From an uncultured Lachnospiraceae bacterium (GTDB taxonomy: Bacteria > Bacillota > Clostridia > Lachnospirales > Lachnospiraceae): DNA of 64,000 nt. The translations under genes and the position numbers were made by a program. The notes beneath the pieces were generated by a model that saw nothing but the letters and a program-made list of their open reading frames with translations, had not been told where the DNA came from and did no database searches. The stretch is from positions 25,871-89,870 of the forward strand of contig CATOPL010000014.1 in NCBI GenBank assembly GCA_951802115.1, written 5' to 3'. This document shows positions 52,628 through 61,642 of this stretch, piece after piece (position 1 is the first letter of the stretch; the number at the start of each line of letters is the position of its first letter).

Positions 52628-53536
52628 TCAGCTTATATACTGCGCCTTCAGATTCAGCACCATCCGCTGGTATTGCTCTTTGCACGCCTCATAGTCCTGT
52701 CTCTCAATCTTCTGAATGCAGGGCAGCAGATATTCCTCATACAGATTCTGATAAATCACTTCTCTGTCTTTCTGCCTGTCGATCCGTTTTACTATCGTAG
52801 GCGCAATATCATAATACGCTTCTACAAGCGCATGTCCCTCTTCTGTAGATTCCAGATAGCGATCTCTGTATTCTTTGAGGATATTTAATTCATAGCAGTT
52901 CTCGCCTTTCCCGAGGCTTTCACATATCGCTGTCGTAATATAACACAGCTTTCGATGAAAACCGCTTTCGATATCATCGAACCTAGCCTTTCCGATGGAA
53001 GTGTCAAACGTTTTATTCCATTCCCTGATCAGTCCGTCCGCAAAAGGTTCAGAAACCTCCGCCGGATATTTCAGCACCGCCGGAATCAGATAAACACTGA
53101 TCAGAAAGTTATAGTCCAGAAGACGCTGGTTCCTCTGCCCCTTGAATTTATAAGTTCTCAAATCCTCCTGTGCACTCCCGATGATACAGGAAAACATCTT
53201 TCCCAGCCATACATCCGGTTCCTCTTCCTGCTGATAAACATACTCCATCGCTTCAAACATGGCCCGGTGCTGAGAATAAAAATTCTGAAAGACCCCTTCA
53301 TAGAGGTTTTTCTTAAAATCCTGCATAGGCCTGTAGCACATCCGGATCAGCTCCTGAAGCCCCTCAATCGCACGGTTATAATTCTCCCCGTATGCCACAT
53401 AGTCTGTTTTCTTTTCTTCTCCCAGCGCCTTCTTTACGGAAATTTCTTCTCCACAGTACATACAGAGAACTTTATCCCTGTCGTCCGGAACCTGTATCTT
53501 CTCATGGCACCTGGGGCATGTCCCTTCTTTAAACAT
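52628..53536 (-). CDS. Zinc-ribbon protein with CFI-box C-terminal domain
   Basis: 302 residues. The N-terminus is a zinc ribbon (CPRCHEKIQ and CMYCGEE). The C-terminal part has CYITTAICESLGKGENCYEL followed by LKEYRDRYL, the signature of the CFI-box domain of unknown function, and ends in a helical tail. There is no signal peptide. ATG 53536 lies seven bases past the yebC stop with a poor ribosome site, so translation is probably coupled to yebC. Function unknown. Confidence 0.75.
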   Translation of the reverse strand: MFKEGTCPRCHEKIQVPDDRDKVLCMYCGEEISVKKALGEEKKTDYVAYGENYNRAIEGLQELIRMCYRPMQDFKKNLYEGVFQNFYSQHRAMFEAMEYVYQQEEEPDVWLGKMFSCIIGSAQEDLRTYKFKGQRNQRLLDYNFLISVYLIPAVLKYPAEVSEPFADGLIREWNKTFDTSIGKARFDDIESGFHRKLCYITTAICESLGKGENCYELNILKEYRDRYLESTEEGHALVEAYYDIAPTIVKRIDRQKDREVIYQNLYEEYLLPCIQKIERQDYEACKEQYQRMVLNLKAQYIS

Positions 53537-53543
53537 GGCCGCC

Positions 53544-54272
53544 CTACTCTTCCCAGTTGTGATAGACCGCCTGAACGTCGTCATCATCATCCAGAAGATC
53601 CAGTGTACGGTTCAAAAACTTGATATCGTTCTCATCGCTCAATGTATTGTAAGTCTGTGGAATCATTGTCACTTCCGCCTGCGCCATGACGATCCCTTCT
53701 TTTTCCAGCGCTTCCCGCACTGCTGAAAAGTCCTCCGGAGCTGTCACAATCTCAAAGCTGTCTTCCTCCTCTGAAAAATCTTCCGCTCCCGCGTCCAGCG
53801 CCAGCATCATCAGATCATCTGCATCCATCTCACACTCTTCACGATCGATGATGATTTGCCCCTTCTGATCAAACATATAGGATACGCAGCCGCTGGTTCC
53901 CATACTGCCGTTTCCTTTGGTAAATGCATTCCGGACATTCGATGCTGTCCGATTCTTGTTGTCTGTCAGCGCCTCTACGATAATCGCAACTCCGCCCGGT
54001 CCATAACCTTCATATGTAACATGTTCATAATTAACGGCATTCGCGTCTCCTGCCGCACGTTTAATACCACGGTCAATCGTATCATTGGGCATATTGTTGG
54101 CCTTCGCCTTGGCGATCACATCACGAAGACGACTGTTGTTATTGGGATCCGGTCCCCCTTCTTTAACCGCAACTGCCAGTTCGCGGCCGATAATTGTGAA
54201 TATCTTTCCTTTCGCCGCATCATTTTTTTCTTTTTTATGTTTTATGTTGGCAAATTTAGAATGTCCTGACAT
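53544..54272 (-). CDS. yebC: YebC/PmpR family protein
   Basis: 242 residues. It has the N-terminal family motif [26 protein letters not shown], then [31 protein letters not shown] and [13 protein letters not shown]. YebC proteins have been described both as transcription regulators and as ribosome-associated factors that relieve stalling. AAAGGAG precedes ATG 54272. Confidence 0.96.
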   Translation of the reverse strand: MSGHSKFANIKHKKEKNDAAKGKIFTIIGRELAVAVKEGGPDPNNNSRLRDVIAKAKANNMPNDTIDRGIKRAAGDANAVNYEHVTYEGYGPGGVAIIVEALTDNKNRTASNVRNAFTKGNGSMGTSGCVSYMFDQKGQIIIDREECEMDADDLMMLALDAGAEDFSEEEDSFEIVTAPEDFSAVREALEKEGIVMAQAEVTMIPQTYNTLSDENDIKFLNRTLDLLDDDDDVQAVYHNWEE

Positions 54273-54412
54273 AAATATTCTCCTTTTCTATTTGTAAAAA
54301 TAAACCGACATACAGATTAATATGTGCGGACACGACGAATCCGTATGTCAGTTCGTTTTTGCACTGCCCATAGCAATACTCATTTTAGCATGAGGAATCC
54401 GGGTTGGCAAGC

Positions 54413-54760
54413 CTATGTATCCAATTCCAGACTGATTTTCAATGCTGAATCTATTTTTTCCAGAATGGATGCGTCCAGATGGCATACTTTATCCTTCAGT
54501 CTCCTTTTATCAATGGTTCGAAGCTGCTCCAGAAGTATTACAGAGTCTTTCACCATATGATAAGCTGTCGCTTCCAGCTCCACATGCGTCGGAAGTTTCG
54601 CTTTATTCATCTTTGAAGTGATGGCCGCACAAATCACGGTCGGACTGTGCTTGTTTCCAATATCATTCTGTATAATCAGAACCGGACGGATTCCGCCCTG
54701 TTCTGAACCGACTACCGGTCTTAAATCCGCATAGTAGACATCTCCGCGTCTGATAATCAA
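54413..54760 (-). CDS. MazF/NdoA-type endoribonuclease
   Basis: 115 residues. The [23 protein letters not shown] start, RPVLIIQND, and LPTHVELEA match the NdoA (EndoA) class that cuts mRNA at short motifs. The start is TTG 54760 with GGAGTG seven bases upstream. In Bacillus the antitoxin gene stands between alr and ndoA, but the 104 nt between alr and this gene hold no antitoxin-like ORF. Either the antitoxin is elsewhere or the enzyme is unpaired. Confidence 0.92.
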   Translation of the reverse strand: MIIRRGDVYYADLRPVVGSEQGGIRPVLIIQNDIGNKHSPTVICAAITSKMNKAKLPTHVELEATAYHMVKDSVILLEQLRTIDKRRLKDKVCHLDASILEKIDSALKISLELDT

Positions 54761-54864
54761 TTTCTTTCACTCCGATCTGCCAGACTTTCTTTTCCATGGC
54801 TTTTTCAGTCAGAGTATTTCCAGTCGTTTCCTGTTTTATTCACATTTCCGCAGTTTTTCCTGCG

Positions 54865-56052
54865 TCACAGCTCTGTAAGCCCGGTCACGTCAAAATAATC
54901 CTGTTGTGCCACCGCTCTTCCGTCTTTCCAAAAGCGGCGGGGAACCCGTTTCCCGATATCGCAGGCAAGTTCATAGTTAAAACGCCCGGACAGTTCTCCC
55001 AGGGCTTCCATGGTAATTTCATTTCCCCCGTCTGAACCGATCAGTGTTACCATATCTCCTGCTCTTACTCCCGGTATATCCGTCACATCCACCATGAACT
55101 GATCCATACACACCCTCCCAAGAACAGGCGCGCAACATCCGCGGATCAGAACCTTTCCTTTTCCTGAAAGCGAACGCGGATATCCGTCTCCGTACCCTAC
55201 CGGAACAGTCGCAATCCGCATGGGTTTTGAGGCCGTATAAGTCCCGCCATAGCTGACAGATGTTCCCGGCTCTATATCTTTCACATACACTACATGGCTT
55301 TTTAGTGTAAGCACCGGAATCATGGGAACTGCCAGCTGATTGACTTCCTCTGAGGGATACAGACCATAGATGGAAATTCCGGCACGCACCGCATCCATAT
55401 TTGCCTCTTTCAGATCAAAAATCCCGGCACTGTTGGAACAGTGATGCATCTGAATTTCCACGCCTTTTTCTCTGACCAGTTCTGCAAATGTACAGTAACG
55501 GATGAGTTGTTTTTTGACATCTGTCTTATCCTTCTCATCCGCCCTTGCAAAATGCGTATACAGTCCTTCCATATCCACGTTGGGAAGAAGACTGATTTCC
55601 CGGACCTGCTTTGCACTCTCCTCATCGTCCTTTAATCCGATTCTCGACATTCCTGTATCCACTTTGATATGCAGATGGACTGTTTTCCCCTGACGGACCG
55701 CCTCTTCCGAAAACCGGCGGGCCGATTCCGCGGTAAAGACGGTCGGCCGTATCCCGTACTGCACAATCTCCTCACAGGCATCCAGAAACACATATCCCAG
55801 AATTAAAACCGGTTTCCTGATGCCTGCCCTGCAAAGCTGCAGCGCTTCCTCCGCCGTGGCAACCGCAAATCCCCATATATAATCACAGTTTTCCGCCATA
55901 CGGGCGATCGGAATCGCCCCATGCCCATACCCGTCTGTCTTCACAACCGCTATGATCTTCGTGTTTTCCGACAGATTCTCTTTCATGCTGTTAAAATTAT
56001 ATGCTGCTGCATCCAGGTTAATCTCTGCACATACTCTCAAATAATGTTTCAT
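54865..56052 (-). CDS. alr: Alanine racemase
   Basis: Makes D-alanine for peptidoglycan. The 395-residue PLP enzyme has Lys38 in IAVVKTDGYGHGA, VDTGMSRIG, HHCSNSAG, and SVSYGGTY with the second catalytic tyrosine, then GRVCMDQFMVDVTD in the C-terminal barrel. It overlaps the NAD(P)HX dehydratase gene by 4 nt (ATGA), so they are translationally coupled. Confidence 0.96.
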   Translation of the reverse strand: MKHYLRVCAEINLDAAAYNFNSMKENLSENTKIIAVVKTDGYGHGAIPIARMAENCDYIWGFAVATAEEALQLCRAGIRKPVLILGYVFLDACEEIVQYGIRPTVFTAESARRFSEEAVRQGKTVHLHIKVDTGMSRIGLKDDEESAKQVREISLLPNVDMEGLYTHFARADEKDKTDVKKQLIRYCTFAELVREKGVEIQMHHCSNSAGIFDLKEANMDAVRAGISIYGLYPSEEVNQLAVPMIPVLTLKSHVVYVKDIEPGTSVSYGGTYTASKPMRIATVPVGYGDGYPRSLSGKGKVLIRGCCAPVLGRVCMDQFMVDVTDIPGVRAGDMVTLIGSDGGNEITMEALGELSGRFNYELACDIGKRVPRRFWKDGRAVAQQDYFDVTGLTEL

Positions 56053-56936
56053 AGTCTGTCTTTTTTCTCCATTCCTGCTTCTCTTTTCATCGCTTTTGGC
56101 AGATATTCTACCAGATGACGCGCCATCATCCCGTAGACTCCTTCTGTCTCTGCCGCCAGATCCCCGGCTTTTCCATGAAGCCAGACCCCCAGAACTGCTG
56201 CTTCACACACCGGCGTCTTCTGTGCAAGAAGCCCCGTTATCACTCCTGTCAGAACATCGCCGCTCCCGCCTGTTGACATTCCGTTATTTCCTGTTGTATT
56301 AATATGACAGATGCCGGACGGCGTTCCAATCGCCGAAGGCGCATCTTTCAGAACACAGATACAGTGATATTCACCGGCAAAATGTACGGCATTTCCAGGA
56401 ATATCAGCAACAATCTGCGGAACAGTTTTTCCGGTAAGCCGCGAAAATTCCCCCGGATGAGGAGTCACGATCAGTTCGCCCTGACGTCGTTTTAAAAGCT
56501 CCAGATGACCGGACAGATGGTTCAGCCCGTCTGCGTCCAGCACCATCGGTTTATGAAAATGTTCCATAGCCAGGCAGGTAAGCTCGCGTGCCCATGGTTC
56601 TTTTCCCAGTCCCGGTCCCACAGCCGCCGTATCCGCCCAGTTTAAGGCCTCTATTATCTGATCCTGATTCACAGACGCCGTATCAAAGGTCTCAAGCAGC
56701 GCCTCGGGCAGCTGACTTTGCAAAATCATCCGGTTCTCCTGCGGTGTCAGTACTTTGACCAGTCCGGCTCCGGTCCGGTACGCCGCCCATGCACAAAAAT
56801 ATGCTGCTCCCGCCATATGGACGCTGCCCGCAATACATAATACCTTACCGTAAGTTCCTTTATTCGAGCGGATGATTCTGGGCGGAAGATGCTCCAGTAT
56901 ATCCTCTCCTGTTTTCCTGTATATTTCCGTCTGCAT
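56049..56936 (-). CDS. nnrD: ADP/ATP-dependent NAD(P)H-hydrate dehydratase
   Basis: Repairs hydrated NAD(P)H. The 295-residue ribokinase-like protein has KGTYGKVLCIAG, GPGLGKEPW, VLDADGLN, VTPHPGEF and NGMSTGGSGDVLTG, the ATP-site motif. It lacks the N-terminal NnrE epimerase domain that is often fused. GGAGGAG precedes the start. It is followed directly by alr. Confidence 0.93.
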   Translation of the reverse strand: MQTEIYRKTGEDILEHLPPRIIRSNKGTYGKVLCIAGSVHMAGAAYFCAWAAYRTGAGLVKVLTPQENRMILQSQLPEALLETFDTASVNQDQIIEALNWADTAAVGPGLGKEPWARELTCLAMEHFHKPMVLDADGLNHLSGHLELLKRRQGELIVTPHPGEFSRLTGKTVPQIVADIPGNAVHFAGEYHCICVLKDAPSAIGTPSGICHINTTGNNGMSTGGSGDVLTGVITGLLAQKTPVCEAAVLGVWLHGKAGDLAAETEGVYGMMARHLVEYLPKAMKREAGMEKKDRL

Positions 56937-57076
56937 ATTGCCGCAAATCTCCTCCTTTCCCAGAGTATATCTCGAAATTGCTTTCCGTCAGATGCACGTC
57001 ACCGTTTGTGGAAGATTAAACCTGAATGAAGAAGGCGCAGCAGAATAAATATTCAAACCTTTTTTCCACACAGAAA

Positions 57077-57133
57077 GCTGTCTTAAAATGCCCTTCGGAA
57101 GCTTTTCTTTTCCTGTCCGCATTTTATGACAGC
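57077..57133 (-). terminator. Long hairpin after rex
   Basis: GCTGTCTTAAAATGC (57077-57091) pairs with 57119-57133 at 14 of 15 positions; the loop holds a smaller GAAGC-type hairpin. It begins 15 nt past the rex stop. A run of A, not T, follows on the minus strand, so the efficiency is uncertain. Confidence 0.55.
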
Positions 57134-57147
57134 CCCTTCATATCCTT

Positions 57148-57786
57148 TTATATTTGTTCTTCTTCCGAATTGCTGATACGGTAAGAAAGCTGCATCAGGC
57201 TGTCCACCAGATGTACATTCTCAACCACCACATCCTCCGGCACGTCTAGATCCAGATGAGCAAAATTCCAGAGTGCCTTGATCCCGCAGCGCGTCAGTCT
57301 CTGCGCCGCCTCCGCTACCTGGCTTTTGGGAAGCGTCAGAACTGCAATCTCCACTGTTTCCCTGGAAATAAAATCTTCCAGCTGATTCATCATAAGTACC
57401 GGGATCCCACGGATAAACGTTCCTTCAAGTTCCGGACGCACGTCAAAAATCGCTTTCGTGACAAACCCGTTTTTCTCAAAATCGTAATTGGCCAGCGCAT
57501 GCCCGAAGTTGCCTCCGCCGATAATGATCATGGGATGAATCTGATGCACTCCCAGAATTTTTCCGATCTCATCATACAGATATTTGACATTATAGCCATA
57601 TCCCTGTTGTCCGAATCCCCCAAAATTATTCAGATCCTGACGGATCTGAGAGGCTGTTACCTGCATCTTACTGCTCAGTTCCCCGGAAGAAATCCTCTCG
57701 ATTCCATTATTCAGTATCTCCTCCAGATACCGGTAATACCTGGGCAGCCGCTTGATCACAGCTTTCGATATCTGTCTTTCTTCCAT
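57148..57786 (-). CDS. rex: Redox-sensing transcriptional repressor Rex
   Basis: Senses the NADH/NAD ratio and represses fermentation genes. The 212 residues form a winged helix (about 1-80, with ISSGELSSKMQVTASQIRQDLNNFGGFGQQGYGY) and a Rossmann domain with IIGGGNFGHAL. The C-terminal helix is swapped in the dimer. GGGAGG ten bases before ATG 57786 sets the start. It has its own consensus promoter (57824-57852) and a hairpin before nnrD. Confidence 0.96.
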   Translation of the reverse strand: MEERQISKAVIKRLPRYYRYLEEILNNGIERISSGELSSKMQVTASQIRQDLNNFGGFGQQGYGYNVKYLYDEIGKILGVHQIHPMIIIGGGNFGHALANYDFEKNGFVTKAIFDVRPELEGTFIRGIPVLMMNQLEDFISRETVEIAVLTLPKSQVAEAAQRLTRCGIKALWNFAHLDLDVPEDVVVENVHLVDSLMQLSYRISNSEEEQI

Positions 57787-57823
57787 AAAAGACACGCCTC
57801 CCAATATTCTTTCTTAAGTATTT

Positions 57824-57852
57824 ATTATAAATCTTTGTCAATTTCCTGTCAA
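57824..57852 (-). promoter_or_regulatory. Consensus promoter of rex
   Basis: Minus strand TTGACA (57847-57852), 17-nt spacer, TATAAT (57824-57829), both boxes perfect. A second TTGACA lies within the spacer. No obvious Rex operator was seen. Confidence 0.8.
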
Positions 57853-58014
57853 ATAAAAACTCACAAGGACCGGATCAAGAATAGACAGGCAGTCTTCCTC
57901 AAAAACTTTTTCCGTAAGCTCCGGCATACAGCCCGTGACAATAAAATTTCCGCCCCTGTGATCAGCAGCATCCTATACTGAACACAGAGACGGATTTTTA
58001 TATAGCATTCATGT

Positions 58015-58731
58015 TTATTCTTTCGCCTTTCCCAGATAAGCCGCTTTTACTTCATCATTTTCAGCCAGCTCTTTTCCGGTTCCGCTCAGGGTAATCCGTC
58101 CGGTTTCCATCACATAGCCCAGATCTGCTGCTCTCAGCGCCATGTTTGCATTCTGTTCCACCAAAAGGATCGTCACACCCTGCTTATTGATCTCCTTAAT
58201 GATATCAAACACACCCTGTACAATAATCGGAGCAAGCCCCAAAGACGGTTCATCCATCATAATCAGCTCCGGCCTGGACATGAGCGCGCGACCGATAGCC
58301 AGCATCTGCTGCTCTCCTCCGGACAGCGTTCCTGCAAGCTGCCAGGAACGTTCCTGCAGTCTCGGAAACAGATCATGTACCCAATTCAAATCTTCGTCCA
58401 GAGAATCTTTGCGCATATAGGCACCGATTTTCAGATTTTCCAGCACAGTCAGATCCGGAAATACCCGCCGCCCTTCCGGAACAAGCGTTATCCCTTTTGA
58501 CACAATCTGATCGGTGGGAAGACCGGCCAGTTCCTGATCTTTGAACTGGATACTTCCATTCTCAGGCCGAACCAGACCGACGATAGAACGCAGAGTGGAA
58601 CTTTTTCCTGCGCCGTTGGCTCCGATCAGCGTAACTACCTGACCTTTTGGTACTGCAAAACTGATATCCTTTACGGCCTTGATTCCGCCATAGGACACAT
58701 TCAGATTTTTTACTTCCAGAATATTACTCAT
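58015..58731 (-). CDS. livF: Branched-chain amino acid ABC transporter ATP-binding protein LivF
   Basis: One of two ATPases of the Liv importer; 238 residues. Walker A GANGAGKSS, signature LSGGEQQML, Walker B LIMMDEPSLGLAP and LLVEQNANMAL are typical of LivF. GGAGGTG precedes ATG 58731, eight bases inside the end of livG; the upstream frame to 58827 is not needed. It is the last gene of the operon. Confidence 0.95.
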   Translation of the reverse strand: MSNILEVKNLNVSYGGIKAVKDISFAVPKGQVVTLIGANGAGKSSTLRSIVGLVRPENGSIQFKDQELAGLPTDQIVSKGITLVPEGRRVFPDLTVLENLKIGAYMRKDSLDEDLNWVHDLFPRLQERSWQLAGTLSGGEQQMLAIGRALMSRPELIMMDEPSLGLAPIIVQGVFDIIKEINKQGVTILLVEQNANMALRAADLGYVMETGRITLSGTGKELAENDEVKAAYLGKAKE

Positions 58732-59575
58732 CCTGCGCACCTCCCAGATAAGCTTCGATAACCTTTGGATTATTACGGATCTCTTCCGGTACGCCTTCCG
58801 CAATCGGCTTTCCGAAATCCAGTACATAAATACGGTCAGAAATCTCCATTACCAGATCCATATGGTGCTCGATCATAAAAATAGTCAGTCCGAATTCATC
58901 CCGAATCCGTCCGATAAACTGCGTCAGCTCCAGCGTCTCCTGCGGATTCATTCCTGCAGCCGGTTCATCCAGCAACAGCAGCTCCGGCTTTGTTGCCAAC
59001 GCACGGGCAATCTCCAGATGACGCTGTTTGCCGTATGGGAGAGAGGTTGACAGCTCATCCCGCACATCCTCCAGATCCATGATCTTCAGAAGCTTTTCTG
59101 ATTCCTCCCTCATCTGATTTTCTTCTTTTGCATTCAGACGGAACGTCGCAGTAAAAACATTGCTCGTCCGCAGCATATGTTTGGCAATCAGAATATTTTC
59201 GAAAACAGTCTGACTTTTAAACAGACGAATATTCTGAAAAGTTCTTGCAATTCCCAGCTGGGTGATCCTGTCCGGCGTGGGAGCCAGGACATGCTGCCCG
59301 GTATATTCATCCGCATTTTCCCCCCGGTAAAGCTTTTTCATCTTACCCTGCGGACAATTCTGGATAATTTTTTTGTCTTTATAGTAGACTGCCCCGTTGG
59401 TAGGCGCATAAACGCCCGTAATGACGTTAAAAGCCGTCGTCTTGCCGGCGCCGTTCGGACCGATCAGGGATACAATCTCCCCTTTATTCACTTCCAGATT
59501 CATATTGTCCACGGCTATAACGCCGCCGAACTGCATCGTCACATTTTCTACTTTCAATACATGTTCTTTACTCAT
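58724..59575 (-). CDS. livG: Branched-chain amino acid ABC transporter ATP-binding protein LivG
   Basis: 283 residues. Walker A GPNGAGKTTAFNVITG, GIARTFQNIRLF, signature LPYGKQRHLEIARAL, Walker B LLLLDEPAAGMNP and the H-loop IEHHMDLVM identify LivG. An insertion after the Walker A region (about residues 65-95) is common in Clostridia. ATG 59575 with GGGAGG upstream is the start; it overlaps livM by 8 nt. Confidence 0.95.
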   Translation of the reverse strand: MSKEHVLKVENVTMQFGGVIAVDNMNLEVNKGEIVSLIGPNGAGKTTAFNVITGVYAPTNGAVYYKDKKIIQNCPQGKMKKLYRGENADEYTGQHVLAPTPDRITQLGIARTFQNIRLFKSQTVFENILIAKHMLRTSNVFTATFRLNAKEENQMREESEKLLKIMDLEDVRDELSTSLPYGKQRHLEIARALATKPELLLLDEPAAGMNPQETLELTQFIGRIRDEFGLTIFMIEHHMDLVMEISDRIYVLDFGKPIAEGVPEEIRNNPKVIEAYLGGAQDE

Positions 59576-60656
59576 GGGAGCCACCTCCCTCTACTGCTTT
59601 TTGTTTGCCAAATCTCTTCTGAAAGAAATTCCTGATGCCCTCTACGGAAAATTCTCTCGTTCCCATAATACCCTGACGATAGAAAAGCACCATCACCATG
59701 ATGACAAGCGCAAAAACCACCTTGCGGAACCCGGGACGCAGAAGCGGTACATGAAAACCGCCGATGTACAGATTTTCATTGTCCAGGAAACGAAGCCACC
59801 ATTCGGAACAGGCAATAAACAGAAACGAACTGATACAGCTGCCTGTCACGGAACCAATACCGCCGATCACCACGATCAGCAGTATCTCATAGGTCATGGC
59901 AGATTTAAACATGGACGCCTGGATCGTCGTCTGATACATAGCCAGAAGTGCTCCGGACACACCCGCAAAAAAGGAACTGATCACAAACGCCAGGCGCTTA
60001 TGATGCGCCAGATTGATCCCCATGGCCTCGGCTGCGATCTCATCATCTCGAATCGCTTTGAAAGCTCTCCCATAGGTAGAATTGATCAGTAGAACAATCA
60101 ATGCAATGCAGATGCCCGAAACCACAAACGGATAGAGAACGGATTTAAAGGACGGAAAATTTCTCAGAAGATTCGATCCGTTGGTAATCGGACCTAATTT
60201 ATCCCACTGAAATACCGCGCGGATAATCTCTGCGAATCCAAGCGTCGCGATTGCCAGATAATCGCTCTTCAGACGCAGTACCGGAAGTCCGATCAAGAAG
60301 GCAAAAACCGCCGCCAGAATCCCTCCCGCGATCAGTGCCACCGGAACCGGTACAGTAAACTGAATGATGCCGCCGTCAAAATACTGATACACGCTGCCCC
60401 TGGATTCCACCGGTATCGTCAGAATCGCATAGGCATAGGCTCCCAGCAGCATAAATCCCGCCTGCCCAAGAGAAAACAGCCCGGTAAATCCATTCAGCAG
60501 ATTCATTGATACGGCAACCAACGCATAGATTGCTCCTTTTTTCAATACTGTAAACAACATAGAACCGGAGGGCAGCACCTGCTCCAGAACAAACAGTGTT
60601 GCCAGAAGCGCCGCAATAAGACCGGCATTCCATATCATTTTTGCTTTTTTACTCAT
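59568..60656 (-). CDS. livM: Branched-chain amino acid ABC transporter permease LivM
   Basis: 362 residues with about nine to ten membrane segments. LNGFTGLFSLGQAGFMLLGAY, LRLKSDYLAIATLGFAEI and RDDEIAAEAMGINLAHHKRLAFVISSF, holding the EAA-like loop, are diagnostic. AAGGAGG precedes ATG 60656. It pairs with LivH in the membrane. Confidence 0.95.
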   Translation of the reverse strand: MSKKAKMIWNAGLIAALLATLFVLEQVLPSGSMLFTVLKKGAIYALVAVSMNLLNGFTGLFSLGQAGFMLLGAYAYAILTIPVESRGSVYQYFDGGIIQFTVPVPVALIAGGILAAVFAFLIGLPVLRLKSDYLAIATLGFAEIIRAVFQWDKLGPITNGSNLLRNFPSFKSVLYPFVVSGICIALIVLLINSTYGRAFKAIRDDEIAAEAMGINLAHHKRLAFVISSFFAGVSGALLAMYQTTIQASMFKSAMTYEILLIVVIGGIGSVTGSCISSFLFIACSEWWLRFLDNENLYIGGFHVPLLRPGFRKVVFALVIMVMVLFYRQGIMGTREFSVEGIRNFFQKRFGKQKAVEGGGSHE

Positions 60657-60672
60657 ATGTCAGAATGCCTCC

Positions 60673-61557
60673 TTATACTTTATCTGTTGCTTTTTCACCA
60701 AAAAGTCCTGTCGGTTTGGCGATCAGAATCACGATCAGCAGTGCAAAAGTAAACGCGTCGGAAAACGTCGTCCATCCAAGTCCTTTGATAATATTCTCGC
60801 AGATACCAATAATAAACGCGCCGATCACAGCACCCGGGATAGAGCCGATGCCGCCGAACACCGCCGCAACAAACGCTTTCAAGCCGGGCATGGCGCCTGC
60901 CGTTGGAGTCACGCCGGTATAATTGGTAAAGAACAGAAGACTTCCGATCGCCGCCAGAAACGTACCGATGATAAAAGTCATACTGATGACAGAATTGATC
61001 TTGATCCCCATAAGCTGAGAAGTCTCAAAATCTTTGGACGCCGCGCGCATGGCCATACCAATCTTGGTTTTTTTAATGAGCAGCACCAAAAGCACCACCA
61101 GAATAATGGTCAGCACCGGCGTAATCAACGTTACTCTCTTTGTCGTCGCCCCCATTACAGTCACTGTATCGTTGATCCAGGGAATCGGCGGATACTGCTG
61201 AGACAGTCCTCCGGTCACATACAGCGCCAGATTCTGCAGCAGATAGGAAACACCGATCGCTGAAATCATGATCGACATACGGGGAGCGCTCCGAAGCGGT
61301 TTATACGCCGCTCTTTCCACCAGAAATCCAAGCAATACCGTCGCCACAATCATCAGCGGAATCGCTATATAAATCGGCATGACCGTCGTTGCATAAACCA
61401 TGATCAGGCCCGCCACCATAAAAATATCGCCGTGGGCAAAATTGATCAGCCGCAGGATTCCATAGACCATGGTATACCCGATGGCAATCAGGGCATACTG
61501 TCCTCCCACTGAAATACCTGCCATCAAATACGGCAGGTTTCTAGTAATCCATTCCAT
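60673..61557 (-). CDS. livH: Branched-chain amino acid ABC transporter permease LivH
   Basis: 294 residues with about eight membrane segments. GGQYALIAIGYTMVYGILRLINFAHGD, AMRAASKDFETSQLMGI with its EAA-like loop, and PGLKAFVAAVFGGIGSIPGA identify LivH. TGGAGG precedes ATG 61557. It lies 85 nt after livJ, a gap that carries an inverted repeat and may give extra livJ transcript. Confidence 0.95.
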   Translation of the reverse strand: MEWITRNLPYLMAGISVGGQYALIAIGYTMVYGILRLINFAHGDIFMVAGLIMVYATTVMPIYIAIPLMIVATVLLGFLVERAAYKPLRSAPRMSIMISAIGVSYLLQNLALYVTGGLSQQYPPIPWINDTVTVMGATTKRVTLITPVLTIILVVLLVLLIKKTKIGMAMRAASKDFETSQLMGIKINSVISMTFIIGTFLAAIGSLLFFTNYTGVTPTAGAMPGLKAFVAAVFGGIGSIPGAVIGAFIIGICENIIKGLGWTTFSDAFTFALLIVILIAKPTGLFGEKATDKV

Positions 61558-61642
61558 AAGTAACCTCCAGTATGAAAAAACGTACAGATGGCGGGAGTCC
61601 TAAGAGCTTCCCGCCATCAAATCAATCAATTTAAACTTGCTC

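Noticed and set aside
51410..52888. 492-residue plus-strand open frame opposite metY
   Set aside because: It is antisense to a confident PLP enzyme and runs into the next gene; no motif supports it.
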